This document shows, in pieces, positions 39,795-48,854 of a DNA stretch of 64,000 bases. The stretch is from contig NZ_AFXQ01000002.1 of NCBI RefSeq assembly GCF_000224415.1, positions 186,001-250,000 on the forward strand. Reading direction: 5' to 3'. Every line of letters starts with the position of its first letter. Position 1 is the stretch's first letter. The notes under the pieces were generated by a model. The model was given only the letters and a program-made list of their open reading frames with translations, had not been told where the DNA came from and did not search any database. The position numbers were made by a program, and so were the translations under genes. The stretch comes from Citricoccus sp. CH26A (GTDB taxonomy: Bacteria > Actinomycetota > Actinomycetes > Actinomycetales > Micrococcaceae).

Positions 39795-39848
39795 GATCGA
39801 CCATTCTACCGGTGGCCGCCCGCCCCCGGCCGACGGCGGGGGCCGGCC

Positions 39849-40925
39849 TCAGCGCAGGCCCGTGAACAGGTCGGTCTCCGGCAGGGTGGTCTCCACCCGG
39901 GAGTCGATCAGGACGTAGTCCTCCCAGGGCCAGGTCCGGCGCAGCAGCGAATTGGGGGCGGCGAAGAAGTGCCCGGTCGGGTCCACCTGGGTCCGGTGCG
40001 CCCGCAGGGCGGCATCGCGCCGCTCGAGGTAGTCGGCCACGTCGATCTGGGTGGTGACCCGGTGGTCGGTGATGCGGAACCGGGCCGGACCTGACTGTGC
40101 CTCCTGCTCCTCGGCTTCGGCGGCCGCCTCACGCTCGTCCCGCTCCTCCGCCAGCAGCTTCTCGTACCACGCCATCCGCTCCGTGAACGGGGACTCCTCG
40201 CCCGCGGCCAGGTAGGCCTCGTGCAGGGCGCGGTACTTGTCCGGGTTGAACGCGCGGTCGTAGTAGAGCTTGGACGGGGTCCACGGCTCGCCCAGCCCGG
40301 GGAACCGCTCCGGGTCGCCCGCGGCCCTGTAGGCCTCCACCGTGATCTCGTGGGACTTGATGTGGTCCGGGTGCGGGTAGCCGCCGATCTCGTCGTAGCT
40401 GATCAGCACGTGCGGCCGGAACTCCCGGATCACGCGCACCAGCGGCGCCGTGGCCCGGTCCAGGGGGACGGTGGCGAAACAGCCGAAGGGCAACGGCGGC
40501 AGCGGGTCCCCCTCGGGCAGCCCGGAGTCCATGAACCCGAGCCACCGGTGCTCGATCCCCAGGGCCGCACCGGCCTCGTCCATCTCGGCACGGCGCACCC
40601 CGGTGATGTCGCGGTCCAGTCGCACGGTGTCCCCGTAGGCGGGGTTCAGCAGGTCGCCGCGCTCGCCGCCGGTGCAGGTCACCACCATGACCTCCGCCCC
40701 GGCCTCCTCGTAGGCGGCCATCATCGCGGCCCCCTTCGAGGACTCGTCGTCCGGGTGGGCGTGGACCGCCATCAGGCGCAGGCCGTGGGAGGCCGGGACG
40801 CCGCGGGCCTCGGGACCGGCGTGCGAGGCCTCGGCCTCGACCGTTCCGTAGTCGGCCTGGCCCACCGGGACGCCGAACTCCGGCGCGCCGGTACCGTCCG
40901 GGTCGATCAGGGAAGAACTGCTCAC
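39849..40925 (-). CDS. mca: Mycothiol S-conjugate amidase
   Basis: 358-residue zinc amidase of the PIG-L/LmbE fold that cleaves mycothiol S-conjugates during detoxification. Metal motifs are HAHPDDES (His57, Asp59, Asp60) and HPDH; also present are GERGDLLNPAYG and FMDSGLPEGDPL, which distinguish Mca from MshB. It implies that the host makes mycothiol, an actinobacterial trait. The GTG start has GAGG upstream. It is divergent from the DUF4307 gene, as at Rv1082/Rv1081c. Confidence 0.93.
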   Translation of the reverse strand: MSSSSLIDPDGTGAPEFGVPVGQADYGTVEAEASHAGPEARGVPASHGLRLMAVHAHPDDESSKGAAMMAAYEEAGAEVMVVTCTGGERGDLLNPAYGDTVRLDRDITGVRRAEMDEAGAALGIEHRWLGFMDSGLPEGDPLPPLPFGCFATVPLDRATAPLVRVIREFRPHVLISYDEIGGYPHPDHIKSHEITVEAYRAAGDPERFPGLGEPWTPSKLYYDRAFNPDKYRALHEAYLAAGEESPFTERMAWYEKLLAEERDEREAAAEAEEQEAQSGPARFRITDHRVTTQIDVADYLERRDAALRAHRTQVDPTGHFFAAPNSLLRRTWPWEDYVLIDSRVETTLPETDLFTGLR

Positions 40926-41037
40926 GTGGCCTCGGCTGCTTTCCCGCCCCGTCCCACGCCCGGCGGGCGTGCTGAGGCGGCATGATCGGGGACCTGCACG
41001 GTCCGGTGGACGTCGATGGAGCCTCGGGTCGCCGGGA

Positions 41038-41043
41038 TACCAT
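41038..41043 (+). promoter_or_regulatory. -10 element of the DUF4307 gene
   Basis: TACCAT lies 8 nt upstream of the ATG at 41052, with GGAG between them. Confidence 0.4.
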
Positions 41044-41051
41044 GGAGCGAT

Positions 41052-41516
41052 ATGGATTCCTCACCCCAGGCCTCGGCGGACCAAGCGCCGAGGGACAGCC
41101 TAGCGAACCGGTATGGGCGCTCCCAGCGCACCGGCCCGACCTTCTGGACCCGCTGGGGCCGTTGGGTCGCGGCGGCGGCCCTGGTCCTCGCGGTCGGTGT
41201 GGTGGCCTGGCTCACCGCCTCGGCCACCGACCGGACCCTGGACTGGAAGGACGTGGGGTTCGAGATCTCCTCCCCCACCCGGGCCTCGGTGACCTTCCAG
41301 CTCACCAAGGATCCCGAGGACACCGTGGAGTGCGCCGTCCAGGTCCTGTCGGAGCAGTACGCGGTGGTGGGATGGCGCACCGTGGTGATCGGGCCCGAGG
41401 ACGAGACCGGCAGCGGCCTGCCCTCGGACCGGACCCGGTACTACGACGTCACACTGCGCACCGACGAGCTCGGCGTCAACGGCGGGGTCAACTCATGCTG
41501 GATCCGCGAGCCCTGA
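41052..41516 (+). CDS. DUF4307 family membrane protein
   Basis: 154 residues: a ~45-residue cytoplasmic N-terminus ending in SQRTGPTFWTRWGR, one transmembrane helix (VAAAALVLAVGVVAWLTA), and an extracellular beta domain with KDVGFEISSPTRASVTFQLTKD and CAVQVL. The function is unknown; conserved between mca and greA in actinobacteria. The ATG at 41052 fits the box and GGAG better than an in-frame ATG at 41016. Confidence 0.82.
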   Translation: MDSSPQASADQAPRDSLANRYGRSQRTGPTFWTRWGRWVAAAALVLAVGVVAWLTASATDRTLDWKDVGFEISSPTRASVTFQLTKDPEDTVECAVQVLSEQYAVVGWRTVVIGPEDETGSGLPSDRTRYYDVTLRTDELGVNGGVNSCWIREP

Positions 41517-41574
41517 GCCGGCCGTCCGGAGCGACCGGCGTCCGTGACGAACTGAGACGCTGATCACGACGGAC

Positions 41575-41604
41575 GTGACGGATGTGAAGCAGATCCGTTA
41601 GAGT
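41575..41604 (+). promoter_or_regulatory. greA promoter
   Basis: GTGACG (41575-41580), an 18-bp spacer and TAGAGT (41599-41604). Transcription from about 41611 would give a leader of roughly 190 nt before the greA ATG. Confidence 0.5.
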
Positions 41605-41801
41605 GGACCCCATTGGTTCTCGACCCCGCCCGACGGGGCCCGTACGGATTCCGGTCCGTGAAGGCTCCTCCGGCGGGGTTCTTGCATGGATGCCACCCGG
41701 GCTGCACTCGCAGCACAGCGCCATGCACCGGAAGCACTGTGCGGTCCCGGTCGTCCCGGTTCCTCCGCCCAGTCGACCGACCCGAAGGAGAAGACGCGTC
41801 C

Positions 41802-42293
41802 ATGAGCAACACCGACAGCGCTCCCTGGCTGACCCAGGAGGCCTACGACCGCCTGAAGCAGGAGCTGGACCATATCTCCGGTCCCGGCCGCCAGGAGATC
41901 ATCGACCGCATCGAGCAGGCCCGCGAGGAGGGTGACCTCAAGGAGAACGGGGGCTACCACGCCGCCCGCGAGGAGCAGTCCAAGAACGAGGGCCGCATCC
42001 AGGAGCTCAAATACCTCCTCGAGACCGCGGTGATCGGCGCCGCCCCGGCCGACAACGGCGTGGTGGAGCCCGGCATGGTCGTCGAGGCGAAGATCGCCGG
42101 CGATGCGGAGACCTTCCTGTTCGGCAACCGCGAGATCGCCGATGACAAGGACTCGATCACCGTCTACTCCGAGCGTTCCCCGCTCGGCGAGGCCATCCAG
42201 GGCGCCAAGGTGGGCGACACGCTCTCCTACTCGGCCCCGAACGGCAAGGACATCACCGTGGAGATCGTCTCCGCGAAGCCCTACCAGGGCTGA
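41802..42293 (+). CDS. greA: Transcription elongation factor GreA
   Basis: 163 residues: an N-terminal coiled coil (QEAYDRLKQELDHISG...) and a C-terminal FKBP-like domain with DSITVYSERSPLGEAIQGAKVGD. At the coiled-coil tip the acidic DLKENGGYHAAREEQ motif supplies the residues that stimulate transcript cleavage by RNA polymerase. The ATG at 41802 has GAAGGAG upstream at a somewhat long spacing. The long structured leader suggests post-initiation control. Confidence 0.95.
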   Translation: MSNTDSAPWLTQEAYDRLKQELDHISGPGRQEIIDRIEQAREEGDLKENGGYHAAREEQSKNEGRIQELKYLLETAVIGAAPADNGVVEPGMVVEAKIAGDAETFLFGNREIADDKDSITVYSERSPLGEAIQGAKVGDTLSYSAPNGKDITVEIVSAKPYQG

Positions 42294-42352
42294 GCCACCC
42301 CCGAGACGGCCCCGGCCGGGCGCTGCCCGGCGCCCGGGGCACGGACGGACCA

Positions 42353-42393
42353 CGACGGCGGCGCACCGGTTTCGCACCGGTGCGCCGCCGTCG
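42353..42393 (+). terminator. greA terminator
   Basis: A 17-bp perfect stem (42353-42369 / 42377-42393) with a 7-nt loop is followed by TTGTTG. It ends 7 nt before the -10 of the next gene. Confidence 0.8.
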
Positions 42394-42400
42394 TTGTTGC

Positions 42401-42406
42401 TAGGTT
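42401..42406 (+). promoter_or_regulatory. -10 element of the GPP34 gene (leaderless type)
   Basis: TAGGTT, 6 nt, then the ATG at 42413. Its -35 region must overlap the greA terminator stem. Confidence 0.5.
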
Positions 42407-42412
42407 GGGGTC

Positions 42413-43066
42413 ATGCTCATCGTCGAAGAGACCTTCTTGCTGCTGACCAAGGACAACGGGGCCGCCGAGAGGGTCTCGCGATACCGCCGCCACGGGCTCG
42501 TGGCGGCCCTGCTGACGGACCTGGCCGGGGCCGGGGTCATCGACGTCGGCGAGGGCCGGGACCCCCGGGTCGCGGTGGTGCGGGCCGGCACCACCGGCGA
42601 TCCCGTGCTGGACGCCTCGCTGCCCGCCCTGGACCGGTTGTCCGGGAAGAGGATCTCCGCGCTGCTGGCCAGCCCGACGCTGGATCCGGAGCGGGCCGTG
42701 GGGCACGCGCTGGCCCGGCAGGGCATCGTGCGGGAGATCCCCCGCCGGTTCCGCGCCCCCCACTACGTCACCACCAGCCCGGCACCCGAGATCGCCCTGC
42801 GCCAGCGGCTCGGCGAGGTCCTGGCCGGGACCCGTGAGGCCACCCGGGCCGACGGGACCGTGCTCGGCATCCTCAAGGCCCTGAACCTCGCCTACGGCCT
42901 GCTCGGCCCGGCCCGCGGCGACCTGGACCGCCGCGGGCTGGCACGGCGCATCGTGGCCGTCTCCCAGGAGAACCCGGCCGTGGCGGCCCTGCAGCGGAGG
43001 GTGGGCACCATCCCGGCCTCCACCACGGTCGCCGTGACCGCGGCCGGCGCCGCCGGCGCGGCCTGA
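42413..43066 (+). CDS. GPP34 (GOLPH3-like) family phosphoprotein
   Basis: 217 residues: VEETFLLLTKDNGAAER at the N-terminus, LVAALLTDLAGAGVIDVG, and LKALNLAYGLLGP near the end are the GPP34 landmarks. Eukaryotic relatives bind phosphoinositides and trim Golgi; in actinobacteria the family is abundant, with unknown function, possibly peripheral membrane binding. Confidence 0.85.
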   Translation: MLIVEETFLLLTKDNGAAERVSRYRRHGLVAALLTDLAGAGVIDVGEGRDPRVAVVRAGTTGDPVLDASLPALDRLSGKRISALLASPTLDPERAVGHALARQGIVREIPRRFRAPHYVTTSPAPEIALRQRLGEVLAGTREATRADGTVLGILKALNLAYGLLGPARGDLDRRGLARRIVAVSQENPAVAALQRRVGTIPASTTVAVTAAGAAGAA

Positions 43067-43094
43067 GCCGGGCGCCCCGACGCCGCCTGACCGC

Positions 43095-43673
43095 TCAGGC
43101 CGGATCCGTGGAGCCCTCCTCCACGGGCGTGACGGCCGGTTCCGGCGTCCCCTCCGCAGCCAGCGCCTGGTGGCGTCGGTAGACCTGGACGCCGATGGCC
43201 ACGGGGATGGCCGCGACGGCGGCCGCCCGCATCCAGGGCCGGTCCAGGACGTGGCCGGTCACCGCGTCCAGGGACACCCGTCCGGCGCCGCCGACCGCGA
43301 AGGCCGTGGCGGCCAGGCCGAGCACCGCGGGGTACTCCAGGCCACCCTCGGTGGCGAAGAAGCCCTGGGGGGCGTGCACGCTGGCCGCCACGCCCATGGT
43401 CGTGGCCGCTGCCGCACCGGCGGCCGGCGTCGCCAGGCCGAGGGCCAGCGCCAGGCCGGCGCCGGCCTCACCGACCCCGGCGAGCACGGCGCTGGTCTTG
43501 CCCGGGCGGAAGCCCATGGCGTGCAGGCCCTGGCTGGTTCCCTCGAGACCACCGCCACCGAACCAGCCGAACAGCTTCTGCGTGCCGTGGGCGAACAGCA
43601 CTCCGCCGAGGCCGACGCGGAACAGCGTCCGGGCAGCGGTGGTCGCGTTGGGGGTGGGGTTCTCGTAGCTCAT
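43095..43673 (-). CDS. DoxX family membrane protein
   Basis: 192 residues with four transmembrane helices and the DoxX signatures FRVGLGGVLFAHGTQKLFGWFGG and GVGEAGAGLALALG. DoxX-like proteins join redox systems linked to thiosulfate, quinone or thiol chemistry; the specific role is not evident. A GGAAGGA ribosome site precedes the ATG. A short Glu/Pro-rich tail ends the protein. Confidence 0.82.
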   Translation of the reverse strand: MSYENPTPNATTAARTLFRVGLGGVLFAHGTQKLFGWFGGGGLEGTSQGLHAMGFRPGKTSAVLAGVGEAGAGLALALGLATPAAGAAAATTMGVAASVHAPQGFFATEGGLEYPAVLGLAATAFAVGGAGRVSLDAVTGHVLDRPWMRAAAVAAIPVAIGVQVYRRHQALAAEGTPEPAVTPVEEGSTDPA

Positions 43674-43723
43674 CGGGGTCCTTCCAGGTGGGTGAATGAT
43701 GGCGCGGGTGCGCGCCGCCCACC

Positions 43724-45088
43724 CTAGCGCTCGGTGCCCGGTTGGTGCTGGTCCACCTGCGGCTGGTACCCGGAGGCGCGCAACCGGCCCAGCACCTGCT
43801 CGGAGTGGTCCAGGCCGCGGGTCTCCATGTCGATGGTGATCGTCACGTCGCCCATGCCCAGCGATCCGCCGATGCGCGTGTGGTCCACGCGGGTGACGTT
43901 CGCGTCCGTCTCGGCGATGATCCGCGAGATGGTGGACAGCTCGCCGGGCCGGTCCTGCAGGGACATCTTCACCGTCAGGTAGCGCCCGGCCGCGGCCAGG
44001 CCGGACTGGATGACCTTGAGCATCAGCATCGGGTCGATGTTCCCGCCCGAGAGCAGCACCACGGTGTGCTTCGACTGGATGCCCAGCTCGGCCAGCTTGC
44101 CCTCCAGCAAGGCGGCCACCCCGACCCCGCCGGCCGGCTCCACGACCATCTTGGAGCGCTCCAGCAGGAACACCAGCGCGTTGGCGATGGCGTCCTCCGA
44201 GACGGTCACCACCCCGTCCACGAGCTCCCGGATGATCTGGAACGGGATCTGCCCCGGCTTGCCCACGGCGATGCCGTCGGCGATGGTGGACACGGTCTCC
44301 AGCGGCACCAGGGCGTCCGCGGCCAGCGAGGGCGGGTACGCCGCCGCGTTCTCCGCCTGCACGCCGATGATGTTGATGTGCCGGCCCTGGCGCCGGGCCA
44401 TCTCCTTGACGGCCACCGCCACCCCCGCCAACAGTCCGCCGCCGCCGATCCCCATGACCAGGGTGTCGACGTCGGGGGCCTGCTCGAGGATCTCCAGACC
44501 GATGGTGCCCTGACCCGCGACCACGTCCGCGTTGTCGAAGGGGTGGATGAACACGGCGCCGACCTCCTCGGCGTACCGCTGGGCCTCGGCAAGGGCCTCG
44601 TCCACGTTGTTCCCGAACAGCACCACCTCGGCACCGTGGTCCCGGGTGGCCTGGAGCTTGGGCAGCGCCACGCCCAGGGGCATGAAGATCCGGGCCTTGA
44701 TCCCGAGCTTGGAGGCGGCCAGGGCCACTCCCTGGGCGTGGTTGCCGGCCGAGGCGGCCACCACGCCGCGGGCCTTCTCCTCGTCGCTGAGCTTGGCCAT
44801 CCGCACGTAGGCGCCCCGGACCTTGAACGATCCGGCGCGCTGGAGGTTCTCGCACTTGAGGTGCACCGTGGCGCCCGTGACCCGTCCCAGGGCCCGGGAG
44901 TGGTCCAGCGGCGTCGGGACGATGACGTCCCGCAGCATCTCGCGGGCCTGTTCGATGTCGGCGAGGGTCACGGGCAGGACCGGGCGGGTCCCGGAGGCCT
45001 CGCCGACGGCGTCGGCACCGGCCTCGGCCGGCACGGTGGCGTCGTCCGGGGCATGCTCCGGACGCTGGCTCTGCGGGGTCGTGGTCAC
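43724..45088 (-). CDS. ilvA: Threonine ammonia-lyase with ACT domain
   Basis: 454-residue PLP enzyme deaminating threonine to 2-oxobutyrate. The PLP lysine is in ENLQRAGSFKVRGAY, and the phosphate-binding Gly loop is IGGGGLLAG. A single C-terminal ACT domain (KMSLQDRPGELSTISRII) suggests allosteric control. The length and single ACT domain are closer to the TdcB/short IlvA form than to the E. coli IlvA with a double regulatory domain. Its start overlaps the stop of the AI-2E permease gene (ATGA). Confidence 0.9.
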   Translation of the reverse strand: MTTTPQSQRPEHAPDDATVPAEAGADAVGEASGTRPVLPVTLADIEQAREMLRDVIVPTPLDHSRALGRVTGATVHLKCENLQRAGSFKVRGAYVRMAKLSDEEKARGVVAASAGNHAQGVALAASKLGIKARIFMPLGVALPKLQATRDHGAEVVLFGNNVDEALAEAQRYAEEVGAVFIHPFDNADVVAGQGTIGLEILEQAPDVDTLVMGIGGGGLLAGVAVAVKEMARRQGRHINIIGVQAENAAAYPPSLAADALVPLETVSTIADGIAVGKPGQIPFQIIRELVDGVVTVSEDAIANALVFLLERSKMVVEPAGGVGVAALLEGKLAELGIQSKHTVVLLSGGNIDPMLMLKVIQSGLAAAGRYLTVKMSLQDRPGELSTISRIIAETDANVTRVDHTRIGGSLGMGDVTITIDMETRGLDHSEQVLGRLRASGYQPQVDQHQPGTER

Positions 45089-46620
45089 TGGTGTCCTCCG
45101 TCCTGGTCCGGCCGGCGGCCGGAGCGGTCCATCCCCGTATTGTCCTCCCCCGGACCGGTCCCGCCGCGCACATTGCCGCCGTCGGGACTCACGCGGGCGG
45201 CGTCGGGGCCGTCGTCGTCCGCCGTCCCGGCGCCGCCGCGCTCACGCCAGCGCCGGGGCAGGAAGCGGGAACGGGTCTGGGACCGCTTGAGTTCACGGCG
45301 CGCCCGGCGTCGTTCCGTGACGCTGGTGCTGCCCCGGCCCTCGGTCCCGTCGGCTCCCCCGGTGGCCTTGCGCACCACCCCGTCGATGGTCTCGTAGGCA
45401 CGGCCCCACGGCCCCTCGAGCTCGGCGGCGCGCTCCTTCAGCGTCCCCTCCCGCGGGACGTCCGGTCCGGGTTCCTGGTCGCCCTCCAGCCACGGCCGGG
45501 CGTGGAAGTACTTGATCGTCGCGTTGAGGAACGCCATCAGCGGGACCGCGAAGACGGCGCCCACGAGGCCCAGCACGGCCGTGCCCCCCGAGACCGCCAG
45601 GAACACGGCCAGCGGGTGCAGGCTGACCGCCCGGCCCATGACGAGGGGCTGCAGGACGTTGCCCTCGATCTGCTGCACGAGCAGCACGACGCCCAGCATA
45701 ATCAGCGCGTTGACGGGGCCGTTGGCCACCAGGGCCAGCAGCACCGCCACGGCGCCGGTCAAGAAGGCACCGACCAGCGGGATGAAGGACCCGAAGAACA
45801 CCAGCACGCCCAGCGGCAGGGCCAGCGGCACGCCCAGGACCCAGGCGCCGGTACCGATGCCGACGGCGTCCACGAAGGCCACGAAGATCTGCACCCGCAC
45901 GTAACTGCCCAGGGAGTTCCAGCCGGCCTTGCCGGCCCCGTCGATGGCCTCGCGGTGACGGCGGGGCACGAAGTTCAGGCAGAACCGCCAGATCCGCTGG
46001 CCGTCGTAGAGGAAGAAGATCAGGGCGAAGACGGCCAGCACGGTGCCGGCCGCGATGTTGCCGGCCGTGGAGCCGAAGCCCAGGGCACCGGAGAGGATCT
46101 GCTGGCTGTTGTTGCGGACCGTGTCGCCGAGGTTGGCGAAGATGTCGTTCCACTGGTCCGTGGTCACGCCCACGCTGGCGAGCCAGGCGACGATGCCCTG
46201 GACGCCGACCATGATCTGGTCGCGCATGTCCGTGAAGCCCACGGTCAGTTGCTGGCCGACGAGGGTCAGCAGGCCCACGATGATCGCCAGGAAGCCGATG
46301 ATGATCGCCGTCACGGACAGGCCGGTGGGCACGCCCCAGCGGCGGAACCGCTGGTGCACGGGATTGAGCAGCGTGGCGAGCAGCGCCGCGATGATCAACG
46401 GGATGACCAGCAGGGACACGTGGCTGAGCAGCCAGATGCTCGCCCCGGCCATGGCCAGCACCAGCAGGACGCGCCAGGACCAGGCGGCGGCGACCGTCAG
46501 TCCGTAGGGGACGTCGGTGGCAACCCGGTTGGCCTGCTGGGATGCCGTGAGCAGGGGATCACGTCCCGGGACAGCCAGTTCGGCCCCGTTCCCGGGCGTG
46601 GGCTGGGGGGTGGTGCTCAA
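45085..46620 (-). CDS. AI-2E family transporter (PerM-like permease)
   Basis: About 511 residues with eight predicted transmembrane helices and the family signature GVLVFFGSFIPLVGAFLTGA near residue 280, followed by QQIEGNVLQPLVMGRAVSLHPLAV. The C-terminal ~110 residues are charged and cytoplasmic. Start choice: TTG at 46620 is preceded by AGGAGG at 7 nt; an alternative GTG at 46641 overlaps the upstream stop as GTGA but has no ribosome site. Coupled to ilvA by a 4-bp overlap. The substrate is unknown despite the family name. Confidence 0.83.
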   Translation of the reverse strand: MSTTPQPTPGNGAELAVPGRDPLLTASQQANRVATDVPYGLTVAAAWSWRVLLVLAMAGASIWLLSHVSLLVIPLIIAALLATLLNPVHQRFRRWGVPTGLSVTAIIIGFLAIIVGLLTLVGQQLTVGFTDMRDQIMVGVQGIVAWLASVGVTTDQWNDIFANLGDTVRNNSQQILSGALGFGSTAGNIAAGTVLAVFALIFFLYDGQRIWRFCLNFVPRRHREAIDGAGKAGWNSLGSYVRVQIFVAFVDAVGIGTGAWVLGVPLALPLGVLVFFGSFIPLVGAFLTGAVAVLLALVANGPVNALIMLGVVLLVQQIEGNVLQPLVMGRAVSLHPLAVFLAVSGGTAVLGLVGAVFAVPLMAFLNATIKYFHARPWLEGDQEPGPDVPREGTLKERAAELEGPWGRAYETIDGVVRKATGGADGTEGRGSTSVTERRRARRELKRSQTRSRFLPRRWRERGGAGTADDDGPDAARVSPDGGNVRGGTGPGEDNTGMDRSGRRPDQDGGHQ

Positions 46621-46637
46621 GGACTTGCCTCCTGGTG

Positions 46638-47588
46638 TCACAGTCGCCCGGTGATGCCCCAGGCGGCTGCCAACCGGCCACCCGCACCGATCCAGGCCAG
46701 GCCCTCGCCGCTGTTGAGGGCGTTCGCCGGGGCGGTCATCGGCTCCACCGCCACCGCCCGGTGGCGGCCGGGGAACCTATCCGTGAAGAACACGTGCACG
46801 TAGCCGTAGGCCGGTTCGGTCCACAGTTCCACGCTCCGGCCGTCCGGGGCGGTCAGCACGTGGTGGTGCAGTCCGTCCTGGCCTGGCACCAGGTCCGTGA
46901 AGGCGGCGTCGAGCAGCTCGGTGCCGACGCGCCGTCCGGCACGGAAGTCCGTCGCGGTCCCGTCGACCGCGACGGAACCGGTGGGGATCATCCGGTCGTC
47001 GGACTCCAGCCGGGTGCTCGCGGAGAGCATGAGGGTCAGGTCCTCGCTGGGCACCTGGCCGATCCGCAGGAACGGGTGTGCGCCGAAGGCCACCGGCGCC
47101 GGGCGGGGCGAGTGGTTGGTGAGCTGCTGGTGCACGGTGAGGGCGCCGGCGTCATCCAGGGCGTAGTCGACCTGGTGCGTGAGCCGGAAGGGGTAGCCGT
47201 GCTGGGGATGGATCTCACCGCACAGGACCACCCGGTGCCCGGAGAACCGGACCGCGTGCAGGGCCGTGTTCCGCAACAGGCCGTGGCTGGCGTTGGACCG
47301 CGACGGCTCGGTCAGGTCCAGCTGCTGGGTGACCCCGTCCAGCTCCCACCGTCCGTCCCGGACCCGGTTGGGCCACGGGGAGAGCTGGATCCCGCAGGCG
47401 GAGGGCGGAAGCTCGTCCTCGTCGTAGGTCTCCACCAGGGCGGTGCCGCCCACCTCGTAGCGGCGCAGGGCGCCGGCCAGGGAGGTCACGGTCGCCTCGG
47501 CCCCGCCGCGGCGAATGACGTACTGCGTGCCGGTGGCCGCCGGCCCGCCGAAGGCGGGCGTGGCGGCCACCGTGGATGCGTCGGTCAT
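46638..47588 (-). CDS. Aldose 1-epimerase family protein (galactose mutarotase-like)
   Basis: 316 residues. Landmarks are QLSPWPNRVRDGRWEL, the His in NASHGLLRN, VAFGAHPFLRIG with the second His, and the C-terminal VAVEPMTAPANALNSGEGL with the catalytic Glu. It interconverts sugar anomers; the substrate is not defined. It precedes the AI-2E and ilvA genes in a tightly packed run (stop/start overlap or 17-nt gap). Confidence 0.85.
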   Translation of the reverse strand: MTDASTVAATPAFGGPAATGTQYVIRRGGAEATVTSLAGALRRYEVGGTALVETYDEDELPPSACGIQLSPWPNRVRDGRWELDGVTQQLDLTEPSRSNASHGLLRNTALHAVRFSGHRVVLCGEIHPQHGYPFRLTHQVDYALDDAGALTVHQQLTNHSPRPAPVAFGAHPFLRIGQVPSEDLTLMLSASTRLESDDRMIPTGSVAVDGTATDFRAGRRVGTELLDAAFTDLVPGQDGLHHHVLTAPDGRSVELWTEPAYGYVHVFFTDRFPGRHRAVAVEPMTAPANALNSGEGLAWIGAGGRLAAAWGITGRL

Positions 47589-47622
47589 CGTGTGGATCGT
47601 CGGGACGGGCGGTCCGGGACGG

Positions 47623-48527
47623 TCAGTCGTTGCCGCGCAGGATCGCCAGGATGCGCAGGATCTCCACGTACAGCCACACCAGGGTGACGGTGAGCCCGAA
47701 CGCCGCGGACCAGGAGTACTTCTGCGGGGCACCGGCCTTGACGCCCTCGGTGATGGCGGTGAAGTCCATGACCAGCGAGAACGCCGCCAGGAACACGGCC
47801 AGGACGCCAATGCCCAGGCCGAGCAGCGGGAACTCGCCGCGCAGGCCGAACATGGCGTCGGTGACGCCGAAGAGCATCAGGAAAAGGTTGACCAACGAGA
47901 ACAGGGCATAGCCGATCATCGCGATCATGAAGATCTTCACGGACTTGGCGGAGACCCGCCACTTACCGGAGGCGAACAGCGCGAGGGTCACGGCGAACAC
48001 GCAGAACGTGGCCAGCACGGCCTGGACGGCGATGCCCGGCCACATCTGCTCGAAGACCTGGGAGATGCCGCCCAGGAACAGGCCCTCAGCGGCGGCGTAG
48101 AGGAGGATCAGGACCGGCGACGGCTCACGCTTGAAGGAGTTGACCAGGCCCAGGACGAGGCCGACGATCGCCCCGGGGAGCATCAGAGCCGGCATCATCC
48201 AGCCGACCACCGCACCGACCAGGACGAGGCCCAGGGTGATGATGGTCTTGGCGATGACGTCGTTGTAGCTCATCCGCCCGGTGTCGGCGGGGCCGGCGGC
48301 GGGCTGGGCGTACATCTGCTCCAGCTGCTCCGGGGAGTACTGCGGGGTCCGGGGGCCTGCTGGCCGTACTGCGGCTGCTGGCCGCCCTGGTACCAGCCCT
48401 GGCCCTGCTGGGAGCCCTGGCCGCCCTGGTACCAGCCCGGTGCCTGCCGGGTCGCGGCGCCGCCCCGGCCGTCACCGGAGTGCATCTGTTCCTGGAAGTT
48501 CTTGCTGTTGAAGACGGGGTTGGCCAC
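47623..48527 (-). pseudogene. Bax inhibitor-1/YccA family membrane protein, interrupted by a frameshift
   Basis: The C-terminal 230 residues (from 48315) form a complete seven-helix BI-1/YccA domain (RMSYNDVIAKTIITLG ... WLYVEILRIL). The natural N-terminus lies in another frame: GTG at 48527 with GGAG upstream encodes ANPVFNSKNFQEQM and a Gln/Gly/Tyr-rich linker (GWYQGGQ repeated twice). The two frames join if one C is added to the C4 run at 48344-48347, giving PQYSPEQLEQMYAQP. Either the gene has lost a base or the sequence has an error. BI-1 proteins are membrane channels or regulators of unclear role. Confidence 0.8.
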
Positions 48528-48831
48528 TGGCCATCTCCTCTGCTGATCGCGTGCGGTCCACGGTGGTGCGGCCTGACCTCGCGGGTCAGACGTGGGGGGC
48601 TGGCTCCAGTCTACCGTCCGCATCCGAAAAGCAACCTGACAGCGGACGGATCGCGGGCCCGTCCGCTGACAGCGCAAGGTGTCACCTCTCCGTCCGACCG
48701 AGGAGCCTCGCCTCGCGGTGGCGAACTCCGCGTCCGGGAGCAGGCCGGATTGCGTGCGTTCGGCTCCTGGCGGTCCCCATCAGGCACTGGGGGCAGTACC
48801 CCGGCCCGAGGCGCGCGCACGGCCGGGACCG
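48528..48831. other. Region upstream of the BI-1 gene up to the island boundary
   Basis: No gene is evident in about 300 bp. It holds a possible leftward promoter for the BI-1 gene (TAGACT at 48613-48608, with TTGCTT about 15 bp further upstream). It also holds a 10-bp perfect hairpin at 48640-48668 that could terminate transcripts entering from the tRNA side. Confidence 0.4.
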
Positions 48832-48854
48832 TGGTGCCCCCGGTGGGACTCGAA
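48832..48854. repeat. attachment-site core repeat, distal copy (island boundary)
   Basis: 23 bp identical to the 3' end of the tRNA gene at 51671-51693 (CCA end through the T-arm, beginning TGGTGCCCCCGG). It is not part of any tRNA here and marks the left end of the integrated element. Confidence 0.85.

Noticed and set aside
48344-48347. Programmed ribosomal frameshift in the BI-1 gene
   Set aside because: The run is only C4 without a clear slippery heptamer or stimulatory element, and a second similar indel in an essential gene makes sequence error or mutation more likely.
48832-48854. tRNA fragment as a separate tRNA pseudogene
   Set aside because: Only the 23 bases of the 3' end are present and they match the neighbouring tRNA exactly. 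An attachment-site duplication explains it together with the recombinase and arm repeats.
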